A stretch of DNA of 64,000 bases, taken from Vreelandella massiliensis. Lineage in GTDB: Bacteria; Pseudomonadota; Gammaproteobacteria; Pseudomonadales; Halomonadaceae. Made by a program: the position numbers and the translations under genes. This document shows, in pieces, positions 8,855-16,890 of this stretch. Under the pieces are notes generated by a model. The model saw nothing but the letters and a program-made list of their open reading frames with translations. It was not told the DNA's origin and did not search any database. Every line of letters starts with the position of its first letter. The stretch's first letter is position 1. The stretch spans positions 1,705,561-1,769,560 of the forward strand of contig NZ_LT699745.1 of NCBI RefSeq assembly GCF_900155385.1, given 5' to 3'.

Positions 8855-10588
8855 ATGCGCGCCAGCCAATTACTGATTGCCACTCTTAAAGAAACCCCGG
8901 CCGATGCAGAAGTGATCAGCCACCAGTTGATGCTGCGCTCGGGGATGATCCGCCGCTTAACCTCGGGGCTCTACACTTGGCTGCCACTGGGTTTGCGCAC
9001 ACTGCGTAAAGTTGAAACCATCGTTCGCGAAGAGATGGACCGCGCCGGGGCACAAGAGGTCTTGATGCCGGCAGTGCAACCCGCCGAACTATGGCAGGAA
9101 TCCGGCCGTTGGGAGCAGTACGGCCCGGAACTTTTGCGCCTCAAAGATCGCCACGAGCGCGACTACTGCGTTGGCCCCACCCACGAAGAGGTTATCACCG
9201 ATCTGGTGCGCAAGGAGATCGCCAGCTACAAACAGCTGCCGGTCAACTTCTACCAGATCCAGACCAAGTTCCGCGATGAAATCCGCCCGCGTTTCGGCGT
9301 GATGCGCTCGCGCGAATTCATCATGAAAGACGCCTATTCGTTCCACTTGGACGAAGCGTCGCTAAAAGCAACTTACCAGGATATGTACGACGCCTACTCG
9401 CGAATCTTCACGCGTTTAGGGCTCGACTTCCGTCCGGTCATTGCCGATAACGGCTCCATCGGCGGCACCGGCTCTCACGAGTTTCATGTGCTCGCGGATT
9501 CGGGAGAGGATGATATTGTCTTCTCAACGCAGTCCAACTACGCCGCCAACATCGAAAAAGCCGAAGCGCTTGCCGCCCCGCTGGATAGCAACCCAGAGCG
9601 CCCAGCCGCCAACGAAGCACTGCGTTTGGTCGACACCCCCAATGCCAAAACCATTGCCGCTCTCGTTGAGCAGTTCAAACTACCGATCGAAAAAACGGTA
9701 AAAACGCTGATGGTGCATGCCGCGGAAGGCGGTCTTATTGCGCTGTTGGTGCGCGGTGATCACGAGCTCAACGACGTGAAAGCGGAAAATCACCCGGCCG
9801 TTGCCGCCCCGCTGACCATGGCCTCCGAAGAAGAGATACGCGCGGCAATCGGCGCAGGGCCTGGCTCGCTAGGCCCGATCAACCTCAACACGCCGATCAT
9901 TATCGACCGCAGCGTCGCGCTAATGAGTGACTTTGGCGCCGGCGCCAACGTTGATGATAAGCACTACTTCGGCATCAACTGGGAACGCGACGTCGTGCTG
10001 CCGGAAGTGGCCGACCTGCGCAACGTCGTCGAGGGCGACCCCTCTCCCGATGGCAAAGGCACGCTTTCTATCAAGCGCGGCATCGAAGTGGGCCACGTTT
10101 TTCAGCTGGGAAAAAAATACTCCGAGGCCATGAACGCCACGGTACTCGGTGACAACGGCAAAACCAGCCACCCCTGGATGGGCTGCTACGGCATCGGTGT
10201 CACCCGCGTGGTCGCCGCCGCGATCGAGCAGAACCACGACGAGGCGGGTATCATCTGGCCCAACGCCATTGCCCCTTTCCATGTGGCACTCGTGCCGATG
10301 AACGCCCATAAATCGCAGCGCGTACGCGAAGAGTCGGAGCGTCTCTACCATACGTTAACCGCCGCCGGACTCGATGTTCTCCTGGACGACCGCGATACCC
10401 GCCCGGGCGTTAAATTTGCCGATCTCGAGCTAATGGGCGTGCCGCACCGGATCGTGATCGGTGACCGCGGCTTGGATAATGGCAAACTTGAGTATAAAGG
10501 CCGCCGCGATACTGAGGTAACGATGGTTTCCGCCGAAGACGTTGTCGAGTTTTTACGTGAAAAAGCTGGGCTTGCCACGACGCAATAA
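8855..10588 (+). CDS. proS: Prolyl-tRNA synthetase (bacterial type)
   Basis: Class II aminoacyl-tRNA synthetase charging tRNA-Pro in the cytosol. It is 577 residues, as for E. coli ProRS. Class II motif 1 lies around residues 45-70, motif 2 includes [19 protein letters not shown], and motif 3 is the GCYGIGVTR segment. An INS editing domain (about 230-400), which clears mischarged Ala-tRNA-Pro, is inserted between motifs 2 and 3, and a C-terminal anticodon-binding domain follows (about 475-577). AAGGGA lies 11 nt before the ATG. The 3' end overlaps the probable start of the following transglycosylase gene. Confidence 0.97.
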   Translation: MRASQLLIATLKETPADAEVISHQLMLRSGMIRRLTSGLYTWLPLGLRTLRKVETIVREEMDRAGAQEVLMPAVQPAELWQESGRWEQYGPELLRLKDRHERDYCVGPTHEEVITDLVRKEIASYKQLPVNFYQIQTKFRDEIRPRFGVMRSREFIMKDAYSFHLDEASLKATYQDMYDAYSRIFTRLGLDFRPVIADNGSIGGTGSHEFHVLADSGEDDIVFSTQSNYAANIEKAEALAAPLDSNPERPAANEALRLVDTPNAKTIAALVEQFKLPIEKTVKTLMVHAAEGGLIALLVRGDHELNDVKAENHPAVAAPLTMASEEEIRAAIGAGPGSLGPINLNTPIIIDRSVALMSDFGAGANVDDKHYFGINWERDVVLPEVADLRNVVEGDPSPDGKGTLSIKRGIEVGHVFQLGKKYSEAMNATVLGDNGKTSHPWMGCYGIGVTRVVAAAIEQNHDEAGIIWPNAIAPFHVALVPMNAHKSQRVREESERLYHTLTAAGLDVLLDDRDTRPGVKFADLELMGVPHRIVIGDRGLDNGKLEYKGRRDTEVTMVSAEDVVEFLREKAGLATTQ

Positions 10589-11138
10589 CGTATGGCCCGT
10601 GCTTGCGGCAGCGGGATGTATCAGCCTGGCGCCGCAAGCAGCCGAGCCGGCCGGTGGGGTACTACGCCCCACCTTTGAAGCCGCGTCTAAAGCCACTATC
10701 GATGATCGATATCAACAGGCGAGAGAGCGCTGGCTAGCGCTTATGGCGCCTGCTTTGACCCACTTTGTCGCAGACGCGTCTACACGCGATCAACTGCTTA
10801 AGCGCATCTATCAGGAGGCCCAGCTCGCGGGTTTACCCCCAGCATTGATACTAGCCTTGATTCAGGTGGAAAGTAGCTTTGATGCCAGCGCGGTCTCATC
10901 AGCCGGCGCGGTCGGGCTCATGCAGATCATGCCGTTCTGGATCGACGAGCTCGGCGTGCCCGCCGACGATCTCAAAGATCCGTGGCGCAATTTACGCTAT
11001 GGCTGCACGATTCTAGCCCACTACTTGGCAGTCGAAAGCGGTGACTTTACCCGGGCGCTCGCCCGTTACAATGGAAGCCTGGGAGAGACCTGGTATCCAG
11101 AGCGAGTGCTCCGAGCATGGCAGGAAAACTGGCGCTAG
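10557..11138 (+). CDS. Lytic transglycosylase (SLT/MltE-like), exported
   Basis: Peptidoglycan lytic transglycosylase that cleaves MurNAc-GlcNAc links with formation of anhydro-muropeptides. The start is uncertain: GTG at 10557 gives 193 residues and a sensible basic N-terminus before the hydrophobic [14 protein letters not shown] segment, overlapping the end of proS by 32 nt; TTG at 10542 is an alternative. The signal may be a type I peptide or a weak lipobox (AAGC). The SLT domain covers ~75-190, with the catalytic Glu in IQVESSFD followed by [10 protein letters not shown] and ARYNGSLG. The anhydro-muropeptides it releases are what AmpG-type permeases, such as the one at 12200, import. Confidence 0.85.
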   Translation: MKKLGLPRRNNVWPVLAAAGCISLAPQAAEPAGGVLRPTFEAASKATIDDRYQQARERWLALMAPALTHFVADASTRDQLLKRIYQEAQLAGLPPALILALIQVESSFDASAVSSAGAVGLMQIMPFWIDELGVPADDLKDPWRNLRYGCTILAHYLAVESGDFTRALARYNGSLGETWYPERVLRAWQENWR

Positions 11139-11202
11139 GGCGGCGACAACATCATCAGCTAGTTAAGTCACGGACACTTTTTAGCATTTCTATGGCGAAC
11201 AT

Positions 11203-11228
11203 AAAAAAAACCGGCCCAAATGGGCCGG
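11203..11228 (-). terminator. Terminator of the CcoM-like gene
   Basis: On the minus strand a 7-bp stem CCGGCCC / GGGCCGG with a 4-nt loop is followed by eight T residues. It lies about 65 bp past the stop of the small minus-strand gene and also separates it from the convergent transglycosylase gene. Confidence 0.8.
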
Positions 11229-11292
11229 CAACTGGAAGCTTACCTGTTACAGTAAGCCTCCTCCCCTGACGACTGGTTGCTAAAAGGCTAGC

Positions 11293-11403
11293 TTACTTCT
11301 TGCGACGGGCGTCGTGTATAACAAAACCGATCCATCCCGCCATAAAAACGATGGCTAACCCAACAGCGCTTAATCCAAAAATAACGGCATCATCCCAGTA
11401 CAT
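11293..11403 (-). CDS. 36-residue membrane peptide resembling cbb3 oxidase subunit CcoM
   Basis: A single-helix membrane peptide starting MYWDDAVIFG and ending in HDARRKK. The ATG at 11403 has GGGAGAG about 8 nt upstream; an upstream in-frame extension is not supported. The order is an acidic N-terminus, one hydrophobic helix (about residues 6-27) containing the VGL and AGWIGF positions, and a basic tail. From memory this pattern matches CcoM, a 36-37 residue helix bound to cbb3-type cytochrome c oxidase in pseudomonads, where it aids assembly or stability. No other oxidase gene is in the window; ccoM is unlinked to ccoNOQP in Pseudomonas too. An Anr/FNR-like box about 112 bp upstream fits a microaerobic role. 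The family assignment needs a profile search. Confidence 0.6.
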   Translation of the reverse strand: MYWDDAVIFGLSAVGLAIVFMAGWIGFVIHDARRKK

Positions 11404-11514
11404 GTGCTTGCTCTCCCGCCGCGATGTGATGTGTTCATGGTAGTCACGAATGCGCAGAGGAAAGCTGACCTGAATCAATTTTGCCGGTAGCGCCGCGGGT
11501 AGGTGCGAAACAAT

Positions 11515-11528
11515 TTGATATGCGTCAT
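11515..11528. promoter_or_regulatory. Anr/FNR-like box upstream of the CcoM-like gene
   Basis: TTGATATGCGTCAT matches the Anr consensus TTGATNNNNGTCAA at 9 of 10 defined bases. Its centre is at 11521.5, so an activator position of -41.5 puts the transcription start near 11480, about 77 nt before the small gene. The match is seen in the sequence; binding is inferred. Confidence 0.45.
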
Positions 11529-11588
11529 TTTTCCCTTAGCAGCCGAAGCACGTTGTTTTGGGAACCGTGAGGCCTGACTATATTTGGC

Positions 11589-12104
11589 TTACAGCACCTT
11601 GCGATCTTCCACCTTGGCGTGATCAGTTCCCGGTGGTAGGGGGTGTCCCTTCGCCAACTCGGCCCGGGTGGCTTCGCGCACGTCCAGGATGCTCACCTGA
11701 TACTGTAGCGTTCGCCCTGCCAGCGGATGGTTGGTATCCACGATCACCTGATCGCCGTCTACGCTAACCACCGTGACAATCTGCGGCCCCGCTTCACCTT
11801 CGGTTTGAAAGCAACTGCCAGGCTGTATGTCAGCGTTGCCAAACGAGGCTCGGCTCACCGGCTGCACCAATGACTCATTGCGTACGCCGTAAGCATCGGC
11901 GGGCATCAACGTCACGCTAAGTTCGGCACCAACCGCTTGGCCTTCGAGAGCGCGCTCAAGCCCCGGCACAATGTTATGATGGCCATGCAGATACTCCAGC
12001 GGTCGATGACGCGCCTGGGAGTCGTCAAGCACCTGTTTGCCATCGCTTTGCACGTCGCTCAATACGTAGTGCAGGGTCACCACCTGGTGCGCCGTAATCG
12101 ACAT
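11589..12104 (-). CDS. FKBP-type peptidyl-prolyl isomerase (SlyD-like)
   Basis: Cis-trans prolyl isomerase and chaperone of the SlyD branch, 171 residues, cytoplasmic. The start MSITAHQVV at 12104 follows GGAGAGGAG. The FKBP core is split by the insert-in-flap chaperone domain, as in SlyD: the N-terminal part includes VTLHYVLSD and GHHNIVPGLERALEG, then the insert (about residues 70-125), then DTNHPLAGRTLQYQVSILDV closing the FKBP fold. Unlike E. coli SlyD, it lacks a His/Cys-rich metal-binding tail, ending instead in a short charged tail, so a nickel role is not supported. It is divergent from the AmpG-like gene. Confidence 0.88.
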   Translation of the reverse strand: MSITAHQVVTLHYVLSDVQSDGKQVLDDSQARHRPLEYLHGHHNIVPGLERALEGQAVGAELSVTLMPADAYGVRNESLVQPVSRASFGNADIQPGSCFQTEGEAGPQIVTVVSVDGDQVIVDTNHPLAGRTLQYQVSILDVREATRAELAKGHPLPPGTDHAKVEDRKVL

Positions 12105-12199
12105 GGAAAACTCCTCTCCGGTAAGCTGTCGGCGTTTTAAATCGTAGCGGCTCAGTTTACCACCTGCCCAAGCCAACGTCTTTCCAGGAGACTTTATCC

Positions 12200-13588
12200 A
12201 TGCCGACCCCGAATCCCCAGCGTAGCTGGCGGGCTGCCCTGGCGATTTACTGGCAAGCGCCGGTTCTCACCATGCTGTTTTTAGGCTTTTCCGCGGGGCT
12301 GCCGTTTTTGCTGGTGTTCTCGACCCTGTCGGCATGGCTTCGCAGTGACGGCGTGGAGGTCGCGGCGATCGGCTTTTTCGCCTGGATCGGAATGCTCTAT
12401 TCGATTAAGTTCTTTTGGGCGCCAGTAGTCGACCGCTTGCCGCTTCCTGTTCTCACGCGCACCTTTGGGCAGCGCCGGGGCTGGATGTTGCTCGCTCAAG
12501 TAATGATCGCTTCAGGGCTTATCGGGCTTGCCGGGCTCGAGCCGGTGGGAAACCTGGGTTGGGTGGCGGCGTTTGCGCTACTAGTGGCTTTTGGCTCGGC
12601 GACGCAAGATATCGCCATTGATGCCTTTCGTATCGAATCCGCTGACGAAGACGTACAAGCGGCCATGGCGTCGACCTATATCATCGGCTATCGAGGCGGG
12701 TTGATGGCCGCCGGCGCCGGTGCGCTCTTTGTCGCCTCGGCACTCTCGTGGGATGCGGCCTATTTGACCATGGCGACCCTGGTTGGGGTCGGCGTCATCA
12801 CCGTGCTACTGCGCCCTGAACCGCCGCGCGCCGCCCTCAGCATCCAATTGATTCAGGAGCCCAAAGTGCGCGCTTTTATCCGCGCAAGCCAAGGCAAGCC
12901 AAAAGTCCTGCGCCGCTTAGGGGCTTGGAGCATCGGCGCGATTGTCTGCCCTTTTACCAATTTTTTCCGCCGCTATGGCGTCAAGGCACTCTGGATACTG
13001 GTGTTTATTGCCGTCTTTCGCATCAGCGATTTGGCCATGGCTTCAATGGCGAACCCGCTGTATATCGATCTGGGCTTTTCTCTCGCCACCATCGCCAGTG
13101 TCACCAATATCTTTGGCATCGCGATGAGCATTGGCGGCGGCTTATTAGGCGGTTTATTGGTCGCCCGCTTCGGCATTGGCCCGCTTTTGATCTTCGGCGC
13201 GGCGATCGTGATGCTTACCAATCTGCTGTTTGTGATGCTGGCGCTGGTGGGGGATCAACTCCCCATGCTGGTGCTCACCATCATGGGCGATAACCTTGCC
13301 AACGGCCTGGCCAGCGCGGTGTTTATCGCCTTTCTGTCGAGCCTCACGTCCCGCGCTTACACGGCCACACAGTATGCGCTGTTCTCTTCGCTGATGACGC
13401 TACCCGGCAAGTTTTTGAGCGGTTTCGGCGGGCTGGTGGTCAGCGCCCAAGGCTACGCCAGCTTCTTTGTGGTCGCGGCACTGTTGGGCCTGCCCGCCGT
13501 GATATTGGCCATCTGGGTCAATCGTGATGCCCAGTTAGTCCCGCCGTCCCAAGCGCGTAACAATGAGGCGCCGAATGGGGCGGCTTAA
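12200..13588 (+). CDS. ampG: AmpG-type muropeptide permease (MFS)
   Basis: Inner-membrane MFS permease of 462 residues with about 12-14 helices. The start of the protein matches AmpG, with GFSAGLPFLLVFSTLSAWLRSDGV in helix 1 and the following segment, and the ATQDIAIDAFRIE motif near residue 140. AmpG imports GlcNAc-anhMurNAc peptides released by lytic transglycosylases for cell-wall recycling and indirectly controls AmpC beta-lactamase induction in some species. AGGAG precedes the ATG by about 9 nt. No ampR, ampC or ampD is in the window. It converges on the SEC-C gene with an 11-bp gap and no obvious terminator. Confidence 0.88.
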   Translation: MPTPNPQRSWRAALAIYWQAPVLTMLFLGFSAGLPFLLVFSTLSAWLRSDGVEVAAIGFFAWIGMLYSIKFFWAPVVDRLPLPVLTRTFGQRRGWMLLAQVMIASGLIGLAGLEPVGNLGWVAAFALLVAFGSATQDIAIDAFRIESADEDVQAAMASTYIIGYRGGLMAAGAGALFVASALSWDAAYLTMATLVGVGVITVLLRPEPPRAALSIQLIQEPKVRAFIRASQGKPKVLRRLGAWSIGAIVCPFTNFFRRYGVKALWILVFIAVFRISDLAMASMANPLYIDLGFSLATIASVTNIFGIAMSIGGGLLGGLLVARFGIGPLLIFGAAIVMLTNLLFVMLALVGDQLPMLVLTIMGDNLANGLASAVFIAFLSSLTSRAYTATQYALFSSLMTLPGKFLSGFGGLVVSAQGYASFFVVAALLGLPAVILAIWVNRDAQLVPPSQARNNEAPNGAA

Positions 13589-13599
13589 AAGGCGTTACT

Positions 13600-15417
13600 T
13601 TATCGGCGCGCGCTCAGCCACGCTAGCGCACCGGTAGACGAGCGCCACTGGTCGCGCATCAGTGTCCGATACTGCCACGCCTCTTCGCGACTACCCGGCT
13701 TGATGTCGCCGTCCCCGCTAGGGAGCGCAGGGCGTGGCTTATCGGCGCACAGCATCTCCAAGGCGTAGCGATTGTACTGCCTGGCCTCCTGCAGAGCCGC
13801 GTCGGCCTCCTCATAGCGAGCGAGTCGATAGAGCGCAAGCGCACGCCCGAGTAGAATGTTCAGTTTCATCGAGCCATCGTCGCTGCGTTCTTCAGCCAAG
13901 GCTAATGCGTCTTCATTACGCTCATCGCGCAGCAGCTGATCGAGCACCAGCTCGCGCAGCCCCAAGCTATCCTCCCGGTTGATGGCTAGAAGCTCCTCGG
14001 CAAGCTCACGTGAATGCTGGCGCGCGCCGCGCTCCATACCCACCACCAGCGCCAGGCCCGTACGCAGCAGGATGGCATTATCGGCGTCGTCCCAGCATAG
14101 GCTGCCATCGCCCTCGGCTCGGGCTTGCTGCAGCCAACGCGAAAGCCTTAAGGCCAAGGGCTCCAAAAGGCTCGGTGCCATCCACGGCAAACTGCCAAAG
14201 CGGCTTGTGAGCGCCAGTGTCAGGTCTTGTACCACCTGGGGGGAATCCAGCCACTCGGGGTGAGCACAGAGCAACGACATCCACTCCACCGCATTGCCCC
14301 AAGGGTCATCACGAAAGCCCAAGGCAAGCTCTTCATCCACCATCACCTGAAACGGCTCATGCCATTCGGCAAAGAGCGTGGCTTCGCGGGCGCTGACGTG
14401 ATAGCGCAAACGACCACTCTCTGGCGCCACACTAATATCAAGCTTGGGTGCCGTGGGCAGCGCCGCGAGCAAGGATTGCAAGCCAATCAGCGGCGTGGCG
14501 AGATCCTCTTCGGCGCTTAGGAGCTGATCCGCTAACGTGGCGCCTGGGTTTTCCGCCAGCGCGGCGAGGAAGTCGAGCTGATCGTCATCCAGTTCGCCCT
14601 GACGCGCCAAGCGCCGATACCAGAAATTGGCCCGCTCTTTGGCCTCTTGCTCGTGGCCTTCGTGAAGCAGCAGCATCGCCTCGATATAGGCCAGCGTCGG
14701 CGAGTCGGGTAGCGCCTGCTGCGCGCGAACAAAGGCAGCGCGGGCACTATCAAGGTCATCGCTATCCAAATGCATCAAGCACAAACGCTCAAGCGCCACG
14801 CCGCGTAGAAACAGCGGCCCTCGATCCAGCACTTCATCTAAAAGCTCGGCGCGCTTACGGGTAAAGCCACGCTCTTGATAAATATCGAGCAAAATTTCAA
14901 ACGCGGGCTCAGCCTGCTCGGGCAAACGCGACCAGTCGCTACCGTCAAAAAGGGATTCCAAGATCTGCATGGCCCGGCCCGTCTGCCCGCTCTCCGCGGC
15001 TATCAGGCCCGCTTCCAAAAGCGCCTGTGCCGGTGCGCGCTGACTTGCCAGGGCGGCTTTCAGAGTGGCGCCTTTCCAGTCGCGCAGGGACAGCATCCAC
15101 ATCATCTGATCAGGGATTTCGGTCGGGAATTCAACGCGGTAACAACACTGCTTGAACTTGCGCCCGGAGTCGCACCAGCAAGGCTCGTTACGCGCGGGGG
15201 TCGCGAGGGGTTCGCAAGCGAAATCCAGGCGCTCAAGCGGTGTTTGCGACCATAAAATCGGCGCCAACGCCTGGGCGATGGCGTCGTCGCCGTTGAAATA
15301 GTCGGCGCCCTCGGCGCGCACCCAAGTCATGAAATCGGGATAGTGCTCTTGTTGCCTGATTGCCGAGAGTGCCCCAGAGGCAAATCCCAGCAGCTGATCG
15401 ACCCATACCGCCAGCAT
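13600..15417 (-). CDS. SEC-C motif protein with helical-repeat body
   Basis: A 605-residue cytoplasmic protein. The ATG at 15417 is chosen because GGAG lies 6 nt upstream; a GTG four codons earlier is less likely. Residues 80-92 (CWCDSGRKFKQCC) form a SEC-C zinc-binding motif, the element found at the SecA C-terminus and in UPF0149/YecA-like proteins. The long remainder is Leu/Ala/Glu-rich and helical with TPR-like spacing, for example around residues 160-260 and 500-560. The function is not known; SEC-C proteins bind ribosomes or partner proteins. It may form an operon with no other gene, being flanked by a convergent permease and the ABC1 kinase gene upstream on the same strand (80-bp gap). 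Confidence 0.75.
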   Translation of the reverse strand: MLAVWVDQLLGFASGALSAIRQQEHYPDFMTWVRAEGADYFNGDDAIAQALAPILWSQTPLERLDFACEPLATPARNEPCWCDSGRKFKQCCYRVEFPTEIPDQMMWMLSLRDWKGATLKAALASQRAPAQALLEAGLIAAESGQTGRAMQILESLFDGSDWSRLPEQAEPAFEILLDIYQERGFTRKRAELLDEVLDRGPLFLRGVALERLCLMHLDSDDLDSARAAFVRAQQALPDSPTLAYIEAMLLLHEGHEQEAKERANFWYRRLARQGELDDDQLDFLAALAENPGATLADQLLSAEEDLATPLIGLQSLLAALPTAPKLDISVAPESGRLRYHVSAREATLFAEWHEPFQVMVDEELALGFRDDPWGNAVEWMSLLCAHPEWLDSPQVVQDLTLALTSRFGSLPWMAPSLLEPLALRLSRWLQQARAEGDGSLCWDDADNAILLRTGLALVVGMERGARQHSRELAEELLAINREDSLGLRELVLDQLLRDERNEDALALAEERSDDGSMKLNILLGRALALYRLARYEEADAALQEARQYNRYALEMLCADKPRPALPSGDGDIKPGSREEAWQYRTLMRDQWRSSTGALAWLSARR

Positions 15418-15497
15418 TGCCGTCTCCACGCGATGTTAAAAGCACCGTAGTTTAGCATGTTGGAAGGTTCATACGCAGCGGTACCTTTGGCTCGACG

Positions 15498-16745
15498 CTA
15501 CGCTTCACGCGCCCACGCCAGAAGCGGCTGGGCACGTGCGTGCATATCGAGCCGCGCGCCAAGGCGTACCAAGTTCCAGTAGTGGCCATTCAGCGTCCGC
15601 GAGAGCAGCAGCGTATCGGCGGGTGGCTGCAGCCGATCCATCGCGGCCCACACCTTTGGGGTGAGCTCGCGAAGACGGCGGTGCACGCGCACATCGTCAA
15701 AGTTTTGCTTACCGGGGGCGAAAAGAGGTGCCACGCAATCAGCGGACTCCTTATAAAGGGAAAGCGGCGCGCCCTGCCCTTGGCGGCCGCCCATTTTGAG
15801 CAGTGCCTCGTCCATCGCCATGGGATCTTTGGCAAGCGTTGCTTCCAGAAGCTGCATCATCGCTTTCAGACGCGCCTCGGGTACCGGGATCACCGCGCCG
15901 AAGTCGTAAATCACCAGCCGCCCCTGGTCATCAGCGGCGAAGTTGCCCGCATGCGGGTCGGCGTGGAGTTCACCATAGGTAAAGAGCTCTTCGGTCACCC
16001 AGTCGGCCAATGTCGCCGCTATCTTCTGGCGCGTGGCATCATCGGCGCTTTCCAGTTCGCGCAGCGGCGTGCCCTCCACAAAACGCATGGCCAATACGTG
16101 CTTGCCTGTCAGTTCACACAGAGGCTCAGGAATCACCAAGCGCGGCTCATTGCGATAGCGCTCGCGATAGCGCGAAAGCGCCTCGGCTTCGGCGAGGTAA
16201 TCCAGCTCTTTGCGCAGCCCAGCCGCCAGCTCTTCAAATAGCGCGTCCAAGCGAGCCTGAGGCACCTTGAACCAGCGCCCCAACCGCATGATGCGTTTGA
16301 CCTGTTTTAAGTCGCTCTCCAGTACCTCGTCCAAGCCGGGGTATTGAATTTTGAGCACCACCGTATCACCGTCGTGGGTGACCGCGCGGTGCACTTGCCC
16401 CATGGAGGCGCTGGCGAAGGGGCGCTCTTCAATCTCCTGAAAGTGCGAATCAAGCTCACCGTACTGCGTCACCAAGGTTTCGCGAATGCGCGGCCAGGGC
16501 ATCGGCTCGGCCTGACGCTGTAGCCGCGAAAGCTCTTCAACTAAATCCGGCGGCAAGAGGTCATCCCACTGCGACATGATCTGCGCCAGCTTCATGGCCG
16601 GGCCTTTCAGCTCAGAAAGACCTTCAAACAGCGCTTCGCCTAACGAGCGCCAGTCCGCTTGTCCACCCAATCGGGTTTTGAGCAGCGCACCGCCGGTGCG
16701 CGCGCCAAGCCCCATTAAACGCCGTGTCCTGCCTCGTTCGCGCAT
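15498..16745 (-). CDS. ABC1/UbiB-family atypical kinase-like protein
   Basis: A 415-residue member of the ABC1/ADCK/UbiB family; relatives support ubiquinone biosynthesis or lipid homeostasis through ATPase activity. Family features in order are the KxGQ-like helix near residue 50 (here KLAQ, with Ala for Gly), an Ala-rich ATP loop (ASASMGQVH, 111-119), the ATP-binding Lys132 in VLKIQYPG, ELHADPHAGNF as the catalytic loop, and IYDFGA for the metal Asp. There are no C-terminal membrane helices, so it is not true UbiB and is more like the soluble AarF branch. The start follows GGAGCAACAGC. Its specific partner is unknown. Confidence 0.82.
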   Translation of the reverse strand: MRERGRTRRLMGLGARTGGALLKTRLGGQADWRSLGEALFEGLSELKGPAMKLAQIMSQWDDLLPPDLVEELSRLQRQAEPMPWPRIRETLVTQYGELDSHFQEIEERPFASASMGQVHRAVTHDGDTVVLKIQYPGLDEVLESDLKQVKRIMRLGRWFKVPQARLDALFEELAAGLRKELDYLAEAEALSRYRERYRNEPRLVIPEPLCELTGKHVLAMRFVEGTPLRELESADDATRQKIAATLADWVTEELFTYGELHADPHAGNFAADDQGRLVIYDFGAVIPVPEARLKAMMQLLEATLAKDPMAMDEALLKMGGRQGQGAPLSLYKESADCVAPLFAPGKQNFDDVRVHRRLRELTPKVWAAMDRLQPPADTLLLSRTLNGHYWNLVRLGARLDMHARAQPLLAWAREA

Positions 16746-16890
16746 GCTGTTGCTCCGTTAAAAGCGATACTTGAAGCTTAACCAACTACACCCAATTATA
16801 CAAAACCTATACGCCAAAAGCGCACGATGCACCGGCTCGCGTCTGTTACCATGAGCGCCACTCTCTCCATCGAGGCACCCCACGTTCGCC

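Noticed and set aside
11589..12104. SlyD with a nickel-handling role
   Set aside because: The His/Cys-rich metal tail is absent, so only the isomerase/chaperone function is supported.
15540..16241. 233-codon open frame on the plus strand
   Set aside because: Antisense to the ABC1 kinase gene; no recognisable domain and no ribosome site.
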